Assembly: GCF_900101045.1 (NCBI RefSeq)
Contig: NZ_FNFN01000002.1
Location: 310,001 to 374,000 of the forward strand
Length of the DNA stretch: 64,000 nt
Direction: 5' to 3'
Source of the DNA: Nocardioides sp. YR527
GTDB taxonomy: Bacteria; Actinomycetota; Actinomycetes; Propionibacteriales; Nocardioidaceae
Positions 16,903-29,086 of the stretch are shown one piece after another (the first letter of the stretch is position 1; the number at the start of each line of letters is the position of its first letter). A program made the translations under genes and the position numbers. The notes under the pieces are model-generated. The model did not search any database and was not told the origin of the DNA. It saw only the letters and a list, made by a program, of their open reading frames with translations.

Positions 16903-19278
16903 ATGACCAGCATGTCCTCGCCGTCGCTGCGCCCGCAGACCGTGCTCAAGCATCTCGCCGTCATGTGCGGCGTGGCAGCCGTCCTCGGAGTCGTCGCCGC
17001 AGGTCTCGCCATCCCCTTCGCCGGTGTGGCCGGGATCGCGGCCAAGGAGACCGCCGAGAAGATGGACTCGCTGCCGCAGGCCTTCGAGGTCGACGACATG
17101 TCCCAGACGACCAAGATCGTCGACCGCAAGGGCAACCTGATCACGACGCTCTACGACCAGAACCGCGTCTACCGTCCTCTCGACCAGATCTCGTCCAACA
17201 TGACGAAGGCGCTCCTGGCGATCGAGGACTACCGCTTCTACCAGCACGGCGCGATGGACCTCAAGGGCACGCTGCGCGCGCTGATCACCAACCAGGCGAG
17301 CGACTCGGTGCAGGGTGGTTCCTCGATCACCCAGCAGCTGGTGAAGACCACGCTGGTCTACTCCGCGAAGACCGAGGCCGAGCGCAAGGCGGCCATCGAG
17401 AAGTCGACCGCCCGCAAGATCCGCGAGCTGCGCTACGCAATCGCGCTGGAGGAGAAGCACTCCAAGGACTGGATCCTGGAGCGCTACCTCAACGCCGCCT
17501 ACTTCGGCGACGGCGCCTACGGCGTCCAGGCCGCCGCCAAGCACTACTTCAACGTCAACGCCTCCGAGCTCAACTGGCAGCAGTCGGCGATGCTGGCCGG
17601 GATGGTCAAGAACCCGACCGGGTACGACCCGACCAACTACCCCGACGCCACGATCGCCCGCCGCAACGTCGTCATCGACCGGATGGCCGCGCTCAAGGTC
17701 GTCTCCCGCCCCGAGGCGGAGAAGCTGAAGGACGCCGACCTCGGCCTGGACGTCCAGAAGCAGCGCAACGGCTGCCTCGGCTCCTCCGCGGAGTTCTTCT
17801 GCGACTACGTGCTCAACTGGCTGGTCAAGGACCCCTCCTTCGGTGAGACGGAGGCTGACCGACTGGCGCTGATCAGGTCCAGCGGTCTGACCATCAAGAC
17901 CACGTTGGACCAGCGTTTCCAGGACGCTGCCCAGGAGTCCGTCGAGGACCACGTCTACGCCACCGACGACGCGATCGGCGCTCTGGCCATGGTGGAGCCC
18001 GGCACCGGCCGGGTGCGCGCGCTGGCCCAGTCGCGGCCCATGGGCGACAAGCGCAAGAAGGGCCAGTCCTACCTGAACTACATGGTGCCGACGCAGTACG
18101 GCGACTCGGCCGGGTTCCAGGCCGGCTCGACGTTCAAGCCCTTCGTGCTCACCGCGGCGATCGAGCAGGGCTTCCCGCTCAAGCAGCAGATCAACTCACC
18201 GGAGAACATTGTCCTCCAGGAGTCGTCGTTCGCCGGATGCCCCGGCGACGGCAACCGCGTCGGCACGTGGCCGGTCGGCAACTCGACGACGAGTGGGTCG
18301 AAGGACGCCTACACCGGCACTCGCGAGTCGGTGAACACCTTCTACGCCCAGCTGGAGCAGATCACCGGCCTCTGTGCCCCTTACAAGATGGCCCAGAAGA
18401 TGGGCGTCCAGCTGACCGATCCGAAGGACGAGCGGGTGCCGTCCTTCACCCTCGGTGTCACCAGCGTGAGCCCGCTGGAGATGGCGGAGGCGTACGCGAC
18501 GTTCGGCGCTCGCGGCAAGCACTGTGACTCGGTACCGGTCAACGAGATCCTCGACGCAAACGACAAGGTGATCAAGACGTACGAGCCCACCTGCAAACAG
18601 GTGATGGCCGAAGGTACCGCCGATGCCGTCAACGACATCCTGCGCGGCCTCCTCGAAGGCGGTTTCGCGAGCAGCCAGGCGCTCGCCGTGCCCGCCGCCG
18701 GCAAGACCGGAACGATCAACGGGAACCGCGCCGTCTGGTTCATGGGGTACACCCCGAAGCTCGCCACCGCAGCGATGATCGCCGGTGCCAACTACGACGG
18801 CACCTGGAAGTCCCTCAACGGGCAGCTCGTCGGAGGGTCCTACATCGGCGAGGCTTCGGGATCGGGGCAAGCCGCCCCGATGTGGGGTGACGCGATGAGG
18901 GTCATCGACAAGTACCTGAAGTGGGTGGACTTCCATGAGGTCGACCCCAAGGTGATCGCGGGGAACACCGTCGACGTCCCGTGGACCGGCGGCATGACGG
19001 TCGAGAAGGCCACGAAGGTCCTGCGGAGCGCTGGTTTCCAGGTCCAGGTCGGCCCGGAGGCCTACTCGGAGTACGACCCCGGTCTGGTTGCCTTCACCAC
19101 TCCGTCCGGCGAGGCCGCCGAGGGGTCGCCGGTGACGATCTACACCTCGCTGGGCCCGGAGCCGAAGCCCGATCCCAAGCCCAAGAAGAAGCAGCCCGAG
19201 AAGAAGAAACCCGGCAACGAGAAGCCGGCCGCGGTCGAGGAAGAACCCGACTTCGGCTGGGAGTGGCCGACCGGCTGA
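16903..19278 (+). CDS. bifunctional penicillin-binding protein with PASTA domain (PonA2-like)
   Basis: A 791 aa class A PBP that polymerises and cross-links peptidoglycan outside the membrane. One N-terminal helix (about residues 18-45) anchors it. The transglycosylase domain has AIEDYRFYQHGAMD with the catalytic Glu (near residue 107) and GGSSITQQLVK. The transpeptidase has AGSTFKPF (SxxK, near 407), ESVNTFY (SxN) and AAGKTGT (near 599). A PASTA domain (about 685-750) and a Lys/Pro-rich tail follow. Domain order and position match Rv3682. Start ATG 16903 is used; an internal ATG at 16912 is an alternative. Confidence 0.94.
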   Translation: MTSMSSPSLRPQTVLKHLAVMCGVAAVLGVVAAGLAIPFAGVAGIAAKETAEKMDSLPQAFEVDDMSQTTKIVDRKGNLITTLYDQNRVYRPLDQISSNMTKALLAIEDYRFYQHGAMDLKGTLRALITNQASDSVQGGSSITQQLVKTTLVYSAKTEAERKAAIEKSTARKIRELRYAIALEEKHSKDWILERYLNAAYFGDGAYGVQAAAKHYFNVNASELNWQQSAMLAGMVKNPTGYDPTNYPDATIARRNVVIDRMAALKVVSRPEAEKLKDADLGLDVQKQRNGCLGSSAEFFCDYVLNWLVKDPSFGETEADRLALIRSSGLTIKTTLDQRFQDAAQESVEDHVYATDDAIGALAMVEPGTGRVRALAQSRPMGDKRKKGQSYLNYMVPTQYGDSAGFQAGSTFKPFVLTAAIEQGFPLKQQINSPENIVLQESSFAGCPGDGNRVGTWPVGNSTTSGSKDAYTGTRESVNTFYAQLEQITGLCAPYKMAQKMGVQLTDPKDERVPSFTLGVTSVSPLEMAEAYATFGARGKHCDSVPVNEILDANDKVIKTYEPTCKQVMAEGTADAVNDILRGLLEGGFASSQALAVPAAGKTGTINGNRAVWFMGYTPKLATAAMIAGANYDGTWKSLNGQLVGGSYIGEASGSGQAAPMWGDAMRVIDKYLKWVDFHEVDPKVIAGNTVDVPWTGGMTVEKATKVLRSAGFQVQVGPEAYSEYDPGLVAFTTPSGEAAEGSPVTIYTSLGPEPKPDPKPKKKQPEKKKPGNEKPAAVEEEPDFGWEWPTG

Positions 19279-19292
19279 CACCGAGAGCATCA

Positions 19293-19334
19293 AACGACCG
19301 TGGCCCCACCGGATCCGGTGGGGCCACAGTCGTT
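19293..19334. terminator. near-perfect 42-bp palindrome between convergent genes
   Basis: The arms (19293-19313 and 19314-19334; GTGGCCCCACCGG core) match at 20 of 21 positions with essentially no loop. It lies between ponA and the YqeY gene and could terminate both. Confidence 0.75.
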
Positions 19335-19346
19335 CTCGGATCGCCG

Positions 19347-19805
19347 TCAGGCGAGCTGCTTGCGCACCTCCGCGGCCACGGCGCCGCCGTCGGCCTTACC
19401 CTTGGTCTGCGGGGTCAGGACGCCCATCACCTTGCCCATGCCCTTCATCCCGAGGTCGGCGGCGCCGGTCTGGGCGATGGCCTTGCTGACCAGGTCGGAG
19501 ATCTCCTCGGCGCTCAGCTGAGCGGGCAGGTACTCGGTGATCACCGCGGCCTCCGCGGTCTCCTTCTCGGCCTGCTCGGGGCGACCGCCGTCGGCGAAGG
19601 CCGTGGCCGCCTCGCGGCGCTTCTTGGCCTCGCGGGTGAGGATCGTGATGATCTCGTCGTCGGTGAGCTCCTTGGCCTCCTTGCCGGCGACCTCCGCCTC
19701 GGTGATCGAGGCCAGAACCATGCGCAGCGTCCCGGCGCGGTCCTTGTCACGGGCCTTCATCGCAGAGGTCAGGTCGGTCCTCAGCTGGTCCTTCAGAGTG
19801 CTCAT
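19347..19805 (-). CDS. GatB/YqeY domain protein
   Basis: A 152 aa single-domain protein related to the tail domain of the GatB amidotransferase subunit (SAMKARDKDRAGTLRMVLA, YLPAQLSAEEI and GMKGMGKVMGVL). The stand-alone YqeY family may bind tRNA, but its role is unproven. The start at 19805 (MSTLKDQL) is chosen over longer in-frame options because the extension overlaps the divergent metallophosphoesterase gene. Confidence 0.88.
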   Translation of the reverse strand: MSTLKDQLRTDLTSAMKARDKDRAGTLRMVLASITEAEVAGKEAKELTDDEIITILTREAKKRREAATAFADGGRPEQAEKETAEAAVITEYLPAQLSAEEISDLVSKAIAQTGAADLGMKGMGKVMGVLTPQTKGKADGGAVAAEVRKQLA

Positions 19806-19831
19806 GGACCCCATTGTGGCAGGGTTGTGCC

Positions 19832-20764
19832 ATGCGGCTCGCCTCAGTAATCGGCCCAGTAGTCGGCACAGCACTCGGCACCGGGCTCGCCACCGGCGCG
19901 GCCATGACGGCGTACGCCCTGTGGGAGGCCCGTCAATACACGCTGCGCCACGTCGGACTGCCGGTGCTCCCCGAGGGCGCGGACCCGCTGCGGGTGCTGC
20001 ACCTCTCCGACATGCACGTGGTCCCGTCGCAGCACAAGAAGCTCGACTGGATCGCGTCCCTGGCGTCCCTGAAGCCGGACCTGGTCATCGACACCGGTGA
20101 CAACCTGGCCCACCAGCGGGCGGTGCCATCGATCGTCAACGCCCTCGGCACGCTGCTCGACGTACCGGGGGTCTTCGTGCACGGCTCCAACGACTACTAC
20201 GAGCCGCGGCTGCGCAACCCGATCGGCTACCTGCTGCCGGACAACGGCAAACGGCAGACGAACGTGCCCGAGCTCCCCTGGCGTGACCTGTCCGCGTCGT
20301 TCACCAAGTCCGGCTGGCTCGATCTCACCAACACGCGCTCGACGCTGACCGTCAAGGGCGTCGAGTTCGCCTTCGCAGGCGTCGACGACCCCCACCTCCG
20401 CCTCGACGACCTGTCTGCGGTCGCCGGCCCCGCGGACCCGTCCGCGGACGTACGCCTCGGGGTCGCACACGCTCCCTATCTACGGGTGCTGGACCAGTTC
20501 ACCGCCGACGGCTACGACGCGATCCTGGCCGGCCACACCCACGGCGGTCAGATCTGCCTGCCGGGAGGGCGGGCCCTGGCCACCAACTGCGACCTCGACC
20601 CCGCCCGAGTACGCGGCCTGCACACGCACACCCACGGCGGACGGCAGGCCTGGCTGCATGTCTCGGCGGGTCTCGGCACCTCGCCCTACACCCGGATCCG
20701 CATCGCCTGCCGCCCCGAGGCGACCCTCCTGACGCTCACCCCGCGCGGAGCGTCAGGTCGGTAG
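19832..20764 (+). CDS. membrane-anchored metallophosphoesterase (Rv3683 type)
   Basis: A 310 aa calcineurin-like phosphoesterase. The metal-site motifs are in order: HLSDMHV (DxH), DTGDN (GDN), HGSNDYY (GN-like, here GSND), and LAGHTHGGQ (GHxH). An N-terminal hydrophobic stretch (ASVIGPVVGTALGTGLATG) suggests a membrane anchor or signal, as in YkuE-like relatives. It closes the conserved Rv3667-Rv3683 block. The ATG at 19832 is preferred over an upstream GTG. Confidence 0.88.
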   Translation: MRLASVIGPVVGTALGTGLATGAAMTAYALWEARQYTLRHVGLPVLPEGADPLRVLHLSDMHVVPSQHKKLDWIASLASLKPDLVIDTGDNLAHQRAVPSIVNALGTLLDVPGVFVHGSNDYYEPRLRNPIGYLLPDNGKRQTNVPELPWRDLSASFTKSGWLDLTNTRSTLTVKGVEFAFAGVDDPHLRLDDLSAVAGPADPSADVRLGVAHAPYLRVLDQFTADGYDAILAGHTHGGQICLPGGRALATNCDLDPARVRGLHTHTHGGRQAWLHVSAGLGTSPYTRIRIACRPEATLLTLTPRGASGR

Positions 20765-20837
20765 GGCCCGATTACGGCTCAGGGGAGTCTCTGGGCTATG
20801 CTCATTCCTCGTTGGACCGTTTGTTCGGTGCAGCATT

Positions 20838-20911
20838 CGGGTTGTAGCGCAGCTTGGTAGCGCACCTCGTTCGGGACGAGGGGGCCGCAGGTTCAAATCC
20901 TGTCAACCCGA
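20838..20911 (+). tRNA. tRNA-Pro (anticodon CGG)
   Basis: The 74-nt cloverleaf has acceptor stem CGGGTTG/CAACCCG, anticodon arm CCTCG-TTCGGGA-CGAGG with CGG at 34-36, and T-arm GCAGGTTCAAATCCTGT. The 3' CCA is not encoded. Confidence 0.97.
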
Positions 20912-20917
20912 CATCGA

Positions 20918-20955
20918 GTTCAGGCTCGGAGATCGCAAGATCTCCGAGCCTGAAC
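20918..20955 (+). terminator. 17-bp perfect hairpin with GCAA loop after tRNA-Pro
   Basis: GTTCAGGCTCGGAGATC (20918-20934), GNRA-type loop GCAA, exact complement (20939-20955), then CTCTTTCT. It begins 7 nt after the tRNA. Confidence 0.88.
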
Positions 20956-20983
20956 CTCTTTCTGGCCGAGTAATGTCGACGCC

Positions 20984-21442
20984 ATGAGCTTCGACACTCG
21001 CAACGGCACCCGTGGCGCCAGGCAGCCCTCGGCGAACCTCTTCCTCAAGCTGGGCAACAAGCTGATGATGAGCCGGGCCCGCAAGAGCAACGGCACCATG
21101 GCCGGGATGCGGCTGCTCGTGCTCACCACGATCGGAAAGAAGAGCGGCGAGCCCCGCTCGACGCCGCTCGCCTGGTTCCCGGGCGACGACAGCACGTGGC
21201 TGATCGCCGCCTCCGCGGCCGGCGGGCCGAAGAACCCAGCGTGGTACTACAACCTTGCGGCCAACCCCGACCGCGTCACCATCGAGCTCGGCGGCGAGAC
21301 CATCCCGGTGGTCGCCGAACAGCTGCACGGCGAGGACCGTGCCCGCGCGTGGGCCGCGATCGTCGAGTCGTCCGCCAACTTCGGGAGCTACGAGGAGAAG
21401 ACCGACCGCGAGATCCCGGTCATCCGTCTCACCCGCGCCTGA
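20984..21442 (+). CDS. F420-dependent deazaflavin nitroreductase-family (DDN-like) protein
   Basis: A 152 aa split-beta-barrel protein of the DDN/FDOR-A family. MRLLVLTTIGKKSGEPRSTP is the F420-binding signature, and GGPKNPAWYYNLAANPDRVT is the second conserved block. Such enzymes use reduced coenzyme F420 to reduce quinones or nitro-compounds at the membrane; the natural substrate is not readable. It is followed 37 bp later by a membrane protein gene in the same direction. Confidence 0.9.
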   Translation: MSFDTRNGTRGARQPSANLFLKLGNKLMMSRARKSNGTMAGMRLLVLTTIGKKSGEPRSTPLAWFPGDDSTWLIAASAAGGPKNPAWYYNLAANPDRVTIELGGETIPVVAEQLHGEDRARAWAAIVESSANFGSYEEKTDREIPVIRLTRA

Positions 21443-21479
21443 GTTCAAATGTGACGCGCGGCATGCGAAACTGCCCCTC

Positions 21480-22268
21480 ATGAGCAACGACCCCGCCGAC
21501 AAGCTCGCAGCGCCGTCGTTCGGTTTCAAGAAGAAGCGTGGGGGCACGAAGCCGGCGAACGCCAAGCCTGAGAAGACCCAGCCACCGAAGACCCAGCCAC
21601 AGAAGACCCCGGCCCCGAAGGCTCGGGTCGAGAAGCCACCGGTCGAGGCTGCTCCGGTCGAGGCTGCTCCGGTCGAGGCTGCTCCGGTCGAGGCTGCTCC
21701 GGTCGAGGCTGCTCCGGTCGAGGCCGCCTCGGGCGAGAAGACCCAGGTGCTGGAGAAGACGGCACCGCCCGTCATCGCTCCCGAGCCGCCTGCCAAGAAG
21801 CAGAAGGCGCAGAAGCCGCCCAAGCCGGCGAAGGAACCGAGGGCACCCAAGGCACCCAAGCAGCCCAAGGACCCGAGCCGGCGACGGATCAACCTCGACA
21901 CCCCGTCGGGCCTGTCCGCGGCGGTCATGATCGGCGCCATCGTCGGCGCGTTCATGGCCCTGGCCGTCTGGTTCAGCGGCACCGTGAGCCAGTGGACGCG
22001 AGGCACCTCGTCGCTCGGCGACAAGGGAGCGATCATCCTGATCGCCGTCTTCGCGCTCGCGATCATCGTCGGCGGCTATCTCCTCCGCCTGGCCGCCGCC
22101 CGCTCCCCGTTCACGATCAGCTTCCTCGGCTCAGCGCTCGTCGCCGTCATCTCGATGCTCTTCCTCACCGACGTCTTCGTCCACGCCTGGGGAGTGATCA
22201 TCGTCGTGATCCTCTCCGCCGCCGCGTACGCCCTCGCGTACTGGGTCACCACCAACTACATCGACTGA
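21480..22268 (+). CDS. Lys/Pro/Ala-rich protein with four C-terminal membrane helices
   Basis: 262 aa. The first 140 residues are low-complexity and charged, with six tandem PVEAA-type pentapeptides (about residues 54-83) encoded by 15-bp repeats. The C-terminal half has about four helices (GLSAAVMIGAIVGAFMALAV, IILIAVFALAIIVGGYL, and two more). The disordered basic head resembles tails of actinobacterial cell-division or membrane-organising proteins, but I do not recognise a family. Start ATG 21480 is chosen because the longer frame overlaps the preceding gene. Confidence 0.8.
   Translation: MSNDPADKLAAPSFGFKKKRGGTKPANAKPEKTQPPKTQPQKTPAPKARVEKPPVEAAPVEAAPVEAAPVEAAPVEAAPVEAASGEKTQVLEKTAPPVIAPEPPAKKQKAQKPPKPAKEPRAPKAPKQPKDPSRRRINLDTPSGLSAAVMIGAIVGAFMALAVWFSGTVSQWTRGTSSLGDKGAIILIAVFALAIIVGGYLLRLAAARSPFTISFLGSALVAVISMLFLTDVFVHAWGVIIVVILSAAAYALAYWVTTNYID
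21639..21728 (+). repeat. 15-bp minisatellite inside a coding region
   Basis: Six in-frame copies of CCGGTCGAGGCTGCT, the last with changes, encode PVEAA repeats in the membrane protein. Copy number is likely to vary between strains. Confidence 0.9.
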
Positions 22269-22279
22269 CAAGCGCAGTC

Positions 22280-22370
22280 GAAGCGTCGGCCCCGTCGGTC
22301 GAGGCGTCACGTACGTCGGCCGAGATGGCACAGAAGTGCCACCTCGGCCGACCTGACTGACGTCTCGGGT
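22280..22370. repeat. symmetric 21-nt repeat array with terminator hairpin (locus 3)
   Basis: Two direct 21-nt units (22280-22300, 22301-22321) precede a 28-nt hairpin (22322-22349; GAGATGGCA / TGCCACCTC), then one decayed inverted unit (22350-22370). The array fills the gap between convergent genes, as at 5842-5995. Confidence 0.8.
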
Positions 22371-22374
22371 GGGG

Positions 22375-25250
<2,876 letters not shown>

Positions 25251-25261
25251 GGCGGGAAAGT

Positions 25262-25849
25262 CTACGTTGCCGATGAGGCCGTCTTCTCCAGCATCTCATC
25301 AGCGGCAGCCAGGTCCTCGTCCTCACCGGTGAACGGCTCGGAGTCGAGGCGGTCGTGAGCGACCACGGTGAGCAGCGCATTGAGCACGGCACCGGCCAGG
25401 TTGCCCCAGTTGTTGACGTAGCTGAACTGCCACCACCACAGCGCCTCGTCGACGTCGCCGAGACGGTAGTGCCGCAGGCCGTACTCCAGATCGGTCACCA
25501 GGCTGGCGACGTCGTCGGAGATCTGGCTGTCGACCACGTCAGGCGTGTAGGGGTCGAAGACGAAGCTGTAGGTGTCGATGTCCCCGAACATCTCGGCGAG
25601 CCCCATCCGGAGCTCGTCGACATCGGCCTCCATGCCCACGTCGGGCTGGAACTCCTCCCGAGGCTCGAAGTCCTGCTGGGCACCCAGTCGCGCGCCCGCC
25701 AGCAGGATCTGGCTCACCTCCAGCAGCAGCATCGGGACAGCGCTGCCACCGTCGCCGTCCGCAGCTATCGCGCGCACCGAGAGCAGGAAGCTCTCCACCG
25801 AGTCGGCGATGCTGGTGGCGAAGTCCTTGCCGGTCAAGTCGTTCGTCAT
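25262..25849 (-). CDS. DUF5063 protein
   Basis: A 195 aa acidic, soluble, all-helical protein of DUF5063, recognised from [20 protein letters not shown] and [16 protein letters not shown]. This family usually lies beside recR in actinobacteria, as here. No catalytic residues are evident and no function is known. It is 11 bp upstream of lysC in the same direction and may be co-transcribed. Confidence 0.8.
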   Translation of the reverse strand: MTNDLTGKDFATSIADSVESFLLSVRAIAADGDGGSAVPMLLLEVSQILLAGARLGAQQDFEPREEFQPDVGMEADVDELRMGLAEMFGDIDTYSFVFDPYTPDVVDSQISDDVASLVTDLEYGLRHYRLGDVDEALWWWQFSYVNNWGNLAGAVLNALLTVVAHDRLDSEPFTGEDEDLAAADEMLEKTASSAT

Positions 25850-25935
25850 GACGGCCCCCTTCCCGAGGTCCCTTGAATCGTCAGGCTACCGCCGAAGTCG
25901 CGGCCTGACGAGGGTAAAGACTCGGCTCTTAGGGT

Positions 25936-26532
25936 CTACTCAGCCGCACGGCGGCCGGCGAACGCGCGGCCGAGGGTGACCTCGTCGGCGTACTCCAGAT
26001 CGCCACCGACCGGGAGACCGCTGGCCAGACGGGTGACCTTCAGTCCGAGGGGGCTCAGCTGACGGGTCAGATAGGTCGCCGTCGCCTCGCCCTCGAGGTT
26101 GGGGTCCGTGGCGAGGATCACCTCGGTGATCCCGGGGTCGTTGAGCCGCTGGACGAGCTCACGGATGCGCAGCTGGTCGGGACCGATCCCGTCGATCGGG
26201 CTGATCGCGCCGCCGAGCACGTGATAGCGCCCGCGGAACTCGCGAGTGCGCTCGATCGCGACGACGTCCTTGTACTCCTCGACCACGCACAGCACCGACT
26301 GCTCGCGACGTGGGTCGCGGCAGATCCGGCAGGTCTCCTCCTCGGAGACGTTGAAGCAGACCGAGCAGAACTTCACCTTCGCCTTGACCTCGTTGAGGAT
26401 CGAGGCCAGCCGATGTACGTCGGCGGGATCAGCCTGGAGCAGATGGAACGCGATCCGCTGGGCACTCTTCGGACCTACGCCCGGCAGCCGTCCCAGCTCG
26501 TCGATGAGGTCTTGGACCACACCCTCGTACAA
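25936..26532 (-). CDS. recR: recombination mediator RecR
   Basis: 198 aa. An N-terminal HhH region ([17 protein letters not shown]) is followed by a four-cysteine zinc finger ([16 protein letters not shown]) and a Toprim domain ([16 protein letters not shown]). It works with RecO to load RecA at gaps. Standard length. It lies 33 bp downstream of the YbaB gene in the conserved dnaX-ybaB-recR order. Confidence 0.97.
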   Translation of the reverse strand: MYEGVVQDLIDELGRLPGVGPKSAQRIAFHLLQADPADVHRLASILNEVKAKVKFCSVCFNVSEEETCRICRDPRREQSVLCVVEEYKDVVAIERTREFRGRYHVLGGAISPIDGIGPDQLRIRELVQRLNDPGITEVILATDPNLEGEATATYLTRQLSPLGLKVTRLASGLPVGGDLEYADEVTLGRAFAGRRAAE

Positions 26533-26565
26533 CTTGGTTATCGCCTGTCTCTAGCTGTGCTTATC

Positions 26566-26961
26566 TCAGAACCCGAGCTTGAACGGCGGCTCGCCGCCAC
26601 CGGGGGCACCACCGAGGCCACCACCGAGGCCGCCCGCGAGCGGGCCCATCGCGTCACCGGCGAGGGCGTCGGCCTTGCCCTTCGCCTCGCGGTAGGCGGC
26701 GACGATCACCGCGCCGAGGTCCTCGAGGTCGTCGGGGTCGCTGCCGTCGAACTCGCCCTGCTTGATCTCCACGCCGACCAGCTCGCCGGTGCCGGTGAGC
26801 TTGACCGTCACCGCACCCCCAGCGACGGTGCCGTCGACGATCGTCTCGGCAAGCTTCTCCTGGGCGTCGACGATCTGGCTCTGCAGCGCCTGGGCCTGCT
26901 GCATGATCGCATTGAGGTCGAAGCCGCCCTCGCCGCCGAGGCCTTCGAGTGGGTTCGTCAT
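26566..26961 (-). CDS. YbaB/EbfC nucleoid-associated protein
   Basis: 131 aa. The core (MQQAQALQSQIVDAQEKLAE, then GGAVTVKLTGTGELVGVEI) is the YbaB fold, which dimerises and binds DNA. A Gly-rich C-terminal tail (GGLGGGLGGAPGGGEPP) extends the usual length of about 105. It lies between dnaX (10 bp upstream) and recR, as in most bacteria. Confidence 0.93.
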   Translation of the reverse strand: MTNPLEGLGGEGGFDLNAIMQQAQALQSQIVDAQEKLAETIVDGTVAGGAVTVKLTGTGELVGVEIKQGEFDGSDPDDLEDLGAVIVAAYREAKGKADALAGDAMGPLAGGLGGGLGGAPGGGEPPFKLGF

Positions 26962-26971
26962 CTGTGCCGTC

Positions 26972-29086
26972 CTAGTTGTGAGGAATCTCTTCGATCATCG
27001 TTGCACCCAGCTCCTGAGCGAGCAGGGCCTCGGCGCCCATCGCGGCCGGCCCGTCGTAGGCCTGGTCGTCGGGGTTGACCGCGGCGTCCGCCTCCGCCAG
27101 GCGGGCCACGGAGTCGTCGACCGGAGGCTCGTAGTCCGCGGCCCGCGTCGGCCGGATCGCCTCCCGAGCCAGCGCGATCGATCCTGGGTCCGCAGGCTGC
27201 GTCGCGGTCGGCGCGGACGGCTCCGGCGGAGCCGGGGGTTGGTCCGGGGGCGGCGGCTCGGCGGCCCAGTCGGGCGGGGGCGCCTGCTCGTTCCAGGAAG
27301 GCTCCGGCGGCTGCTGCGGCTGGGTGGGCTCCTGGGGCGCGCTCGGCTGCGGCGGAGGCGAGGCCTGCCGCTGCGGGGCCCCTTGGCCGCCGCCCGCGAC
27401 GATCGCCTCGATCTTCGGCTGGATGCCGATCACGTTGACCAGCGCCTGCCCGAGGATCGGCTCGTGCCCACCGGTCGCGAACCGGTCGCGAAGGCCCGGC
27501 GAGGCGAACCCGAGGGTGAGCACGCCGTCGCGGAAGTCGACCACCTGGGCGTTCTGGCCCACCAGCGACCAGGTCGCCCGGCGCAGACCCTTCGTCTGGG
27601 CGATCACGTCGTCCCACAGGCGGCGGACGTCCACGTTGCCCATACCGCCCGGCGACTGAGCCTGAGGTTGTGGCTGAGGCTGGCTCGACGGCTCCGGAGC
27701 GGCCGGCGCCTGCTGAGGAGGCATCTCCGCGGCCGGAGCGGGCTCACGGGCCGGCTCGGGGGCGGGCTCGGGGCTTGGTGCGTACGCCTGGACGGGTTCG
27801 GGCTGCGGTGACGCGGGAGCGACTGTCTCGTGCCCCGGCGCACCGACGGAAGGCTTGAGCACCGGCCGGTCCTGGGCGGGGGCAGCCGGCGCTGGAGGAG
27901 CGGCCACCGTCGGCGTACCGCTGATCTCGATCCGCCTCTCCAGACGGTCCAGCCGGGCCGCGAGACCGTCGGCACCGTCGGCCGCGGGCAGCAGCACCCG
28001 CGCACAGATCAGCTCGAGCAGAAGTCGGGGCGCGGTGGCGCCGCGCATCTCGGTCAGGCCGGTCGCGACCGCATCGGCGGCTCGGGACAGATCGTGTGGT
28101 CCGAAGCGTCCGGCCTGGGCCACCAGCCGCTCGCCGCCGTCCTGGGAGACGTCGATGAGCCCGGTCGCCGGTGCGTCCGGGACCGCCTTGACGATGACCA
28201 GGTCACGCAGTCGCCGCAGCAGGTCCTCGGTGAACCGCCGCGGGTCCTGCCCGGTCTCGATGATCTTGTCGATCACGCCGAAGACGGCGGCGCCGTCATG
28301 GGCTGCGAAGGCGTCGACGACCTCGTCCAGCAGCGCGTCGGGGGTGTATCCGAGCAGCCCGGCGGCCAGCTCGTACGTCACTCCCTCGGGCCCCGCGCCA
28401 CCGAGCAGCTGGTCCATCACCGAGAGGCTGTCACGCATGGACCCGGCGCCCGCACGCGCGACCAGCGGCAGCGCGGCCGGCGCGACGTCGATGCCCTCCT
28501 TCTCGCAGAGCATCGAGATGTAGTCGGAGACCAGCTTCGGCGGGAAGAGCCGGAACGGATAGTGATGGGTGCGCGACCGGATCGTCGGGATGACCTTCTC
28601 CGGCTCGGTCGTCGCAAAGATGAACCGCAGATGCTCCGGCGGCTCCTCGACGAGCTTGAGCAGCGCGTTGAAGCCCTGCGTCGAGACCATGTGGGCCTCG
28701 TCGATGATGTAGACCTTGTAGCGGCTCTTCACCGGCGCGAAGAACGCCTTCTCCCGCAGGTCACGGGCATCGTCCACACCACCGTGCGACGCCGCGTCGA
28801 TCTCGATCACGTCGATACTGCCAGGCCCGCCGCGCGCCAGGTCCCGGCACGACTCGCACTCCCCGCACGGGTCCGAGATCGGCGCCTTCTCGCAGTTCAG
28901 CGCCCGCGCCAGGATCCGCGCCGAGGTCGTCTTTCCGCAGCCGCGAGGCCCGGAGAAGAGGTACGCATGGTTGACCCGGTTGCCCGCCAGCGCATTGCGC
29001 AGCGGGCCGGTGACGTGATCTTGGCCGATGACCTCGGCAAACGTCTCCGGCCGGTAGCGGCGGTAGAGAGCTAGCGGTGCGTCCAC
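26972..29086 (-). CDS. dnaX: DNA polymerase III subunit gamma/tau
   Basis: A 704 aa clamp-loader ATPase. FSGPRGCGKTTSARILARAL is Walker A, followed by the four-Cys zinc module (CEKAPISDPCGECESC), Walker B (VYIIDEAHMV) and sensor 1 (FIFATTEPEKV). Residues beyond about 400 are a Pro/Gln/Ala-rich tail around a conserved tau-like domain (VRRLWDDVIAQTKGLRRATW). The GTG at 29086 (VDAPLALYRRYRP) is chosen from family alignment; the frame stays open to 29293. No slippery run suggesting frameshifted gamma was noticed. Confidence 0.95.
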   Translation of the reverse strand: MDAPLALYRRYRPETFAEVIGQDHVTGPLRNALAGNRVNHAYLFSGPRGCGKTTSARILARALNCEKAPISDPCGECESCRDLARGGPGSIDVIEIDAASHGGVDDARDLREKAFFAPVKSRYKVYIIDEAHMVSTQGFNALLKLVEEPPEHLRFIFATTEPEKVIPTIRSRTHHYPFRLFPPKLVSDYISMLCEKEGIDVAPAALPLVARAGAGSMRDSLSVMDQLLGGAGPEGVTYELAAGLLGYTPDALLDEVVDAFAAHDGAAVFGVIDKIIETGQDPRRFTEDLLRRLRDLVIVKAVPDAPATGLIDVSQDGGERLVAQAGRFGPHDLSRAADAVATGLTEMRGATAPRLLLELICARVLLPAADGADGLAARLDRLERRIEISGTPTVAAPPAPAAPAQDRPVLKPSVGAPGHETVAPASPQPEPVQAYAPSPEPAPEPAREPAPAAEMPPQQAPAAPEPSSQPQPQPQAQSPGGMGNVDVRRLWDDVIAQTKGLRRATWSLVGQNAQVVDFRDGVLTLGFASPGLRDRFATGGHEPILGQALVNVIGIQPKIEAIVAGGGQGAPQRQASPPPQPSAPQEPTQPQQPPEPSWNEQAPPPDWAAEPPPPDQPPAPPEPSAPTATQPADPGSIALAREAIRPTRAADYEPPVDDSVARLAEADAAVNPDDQAYDGPAAMGAEALLAQELGATMIEEIPHN

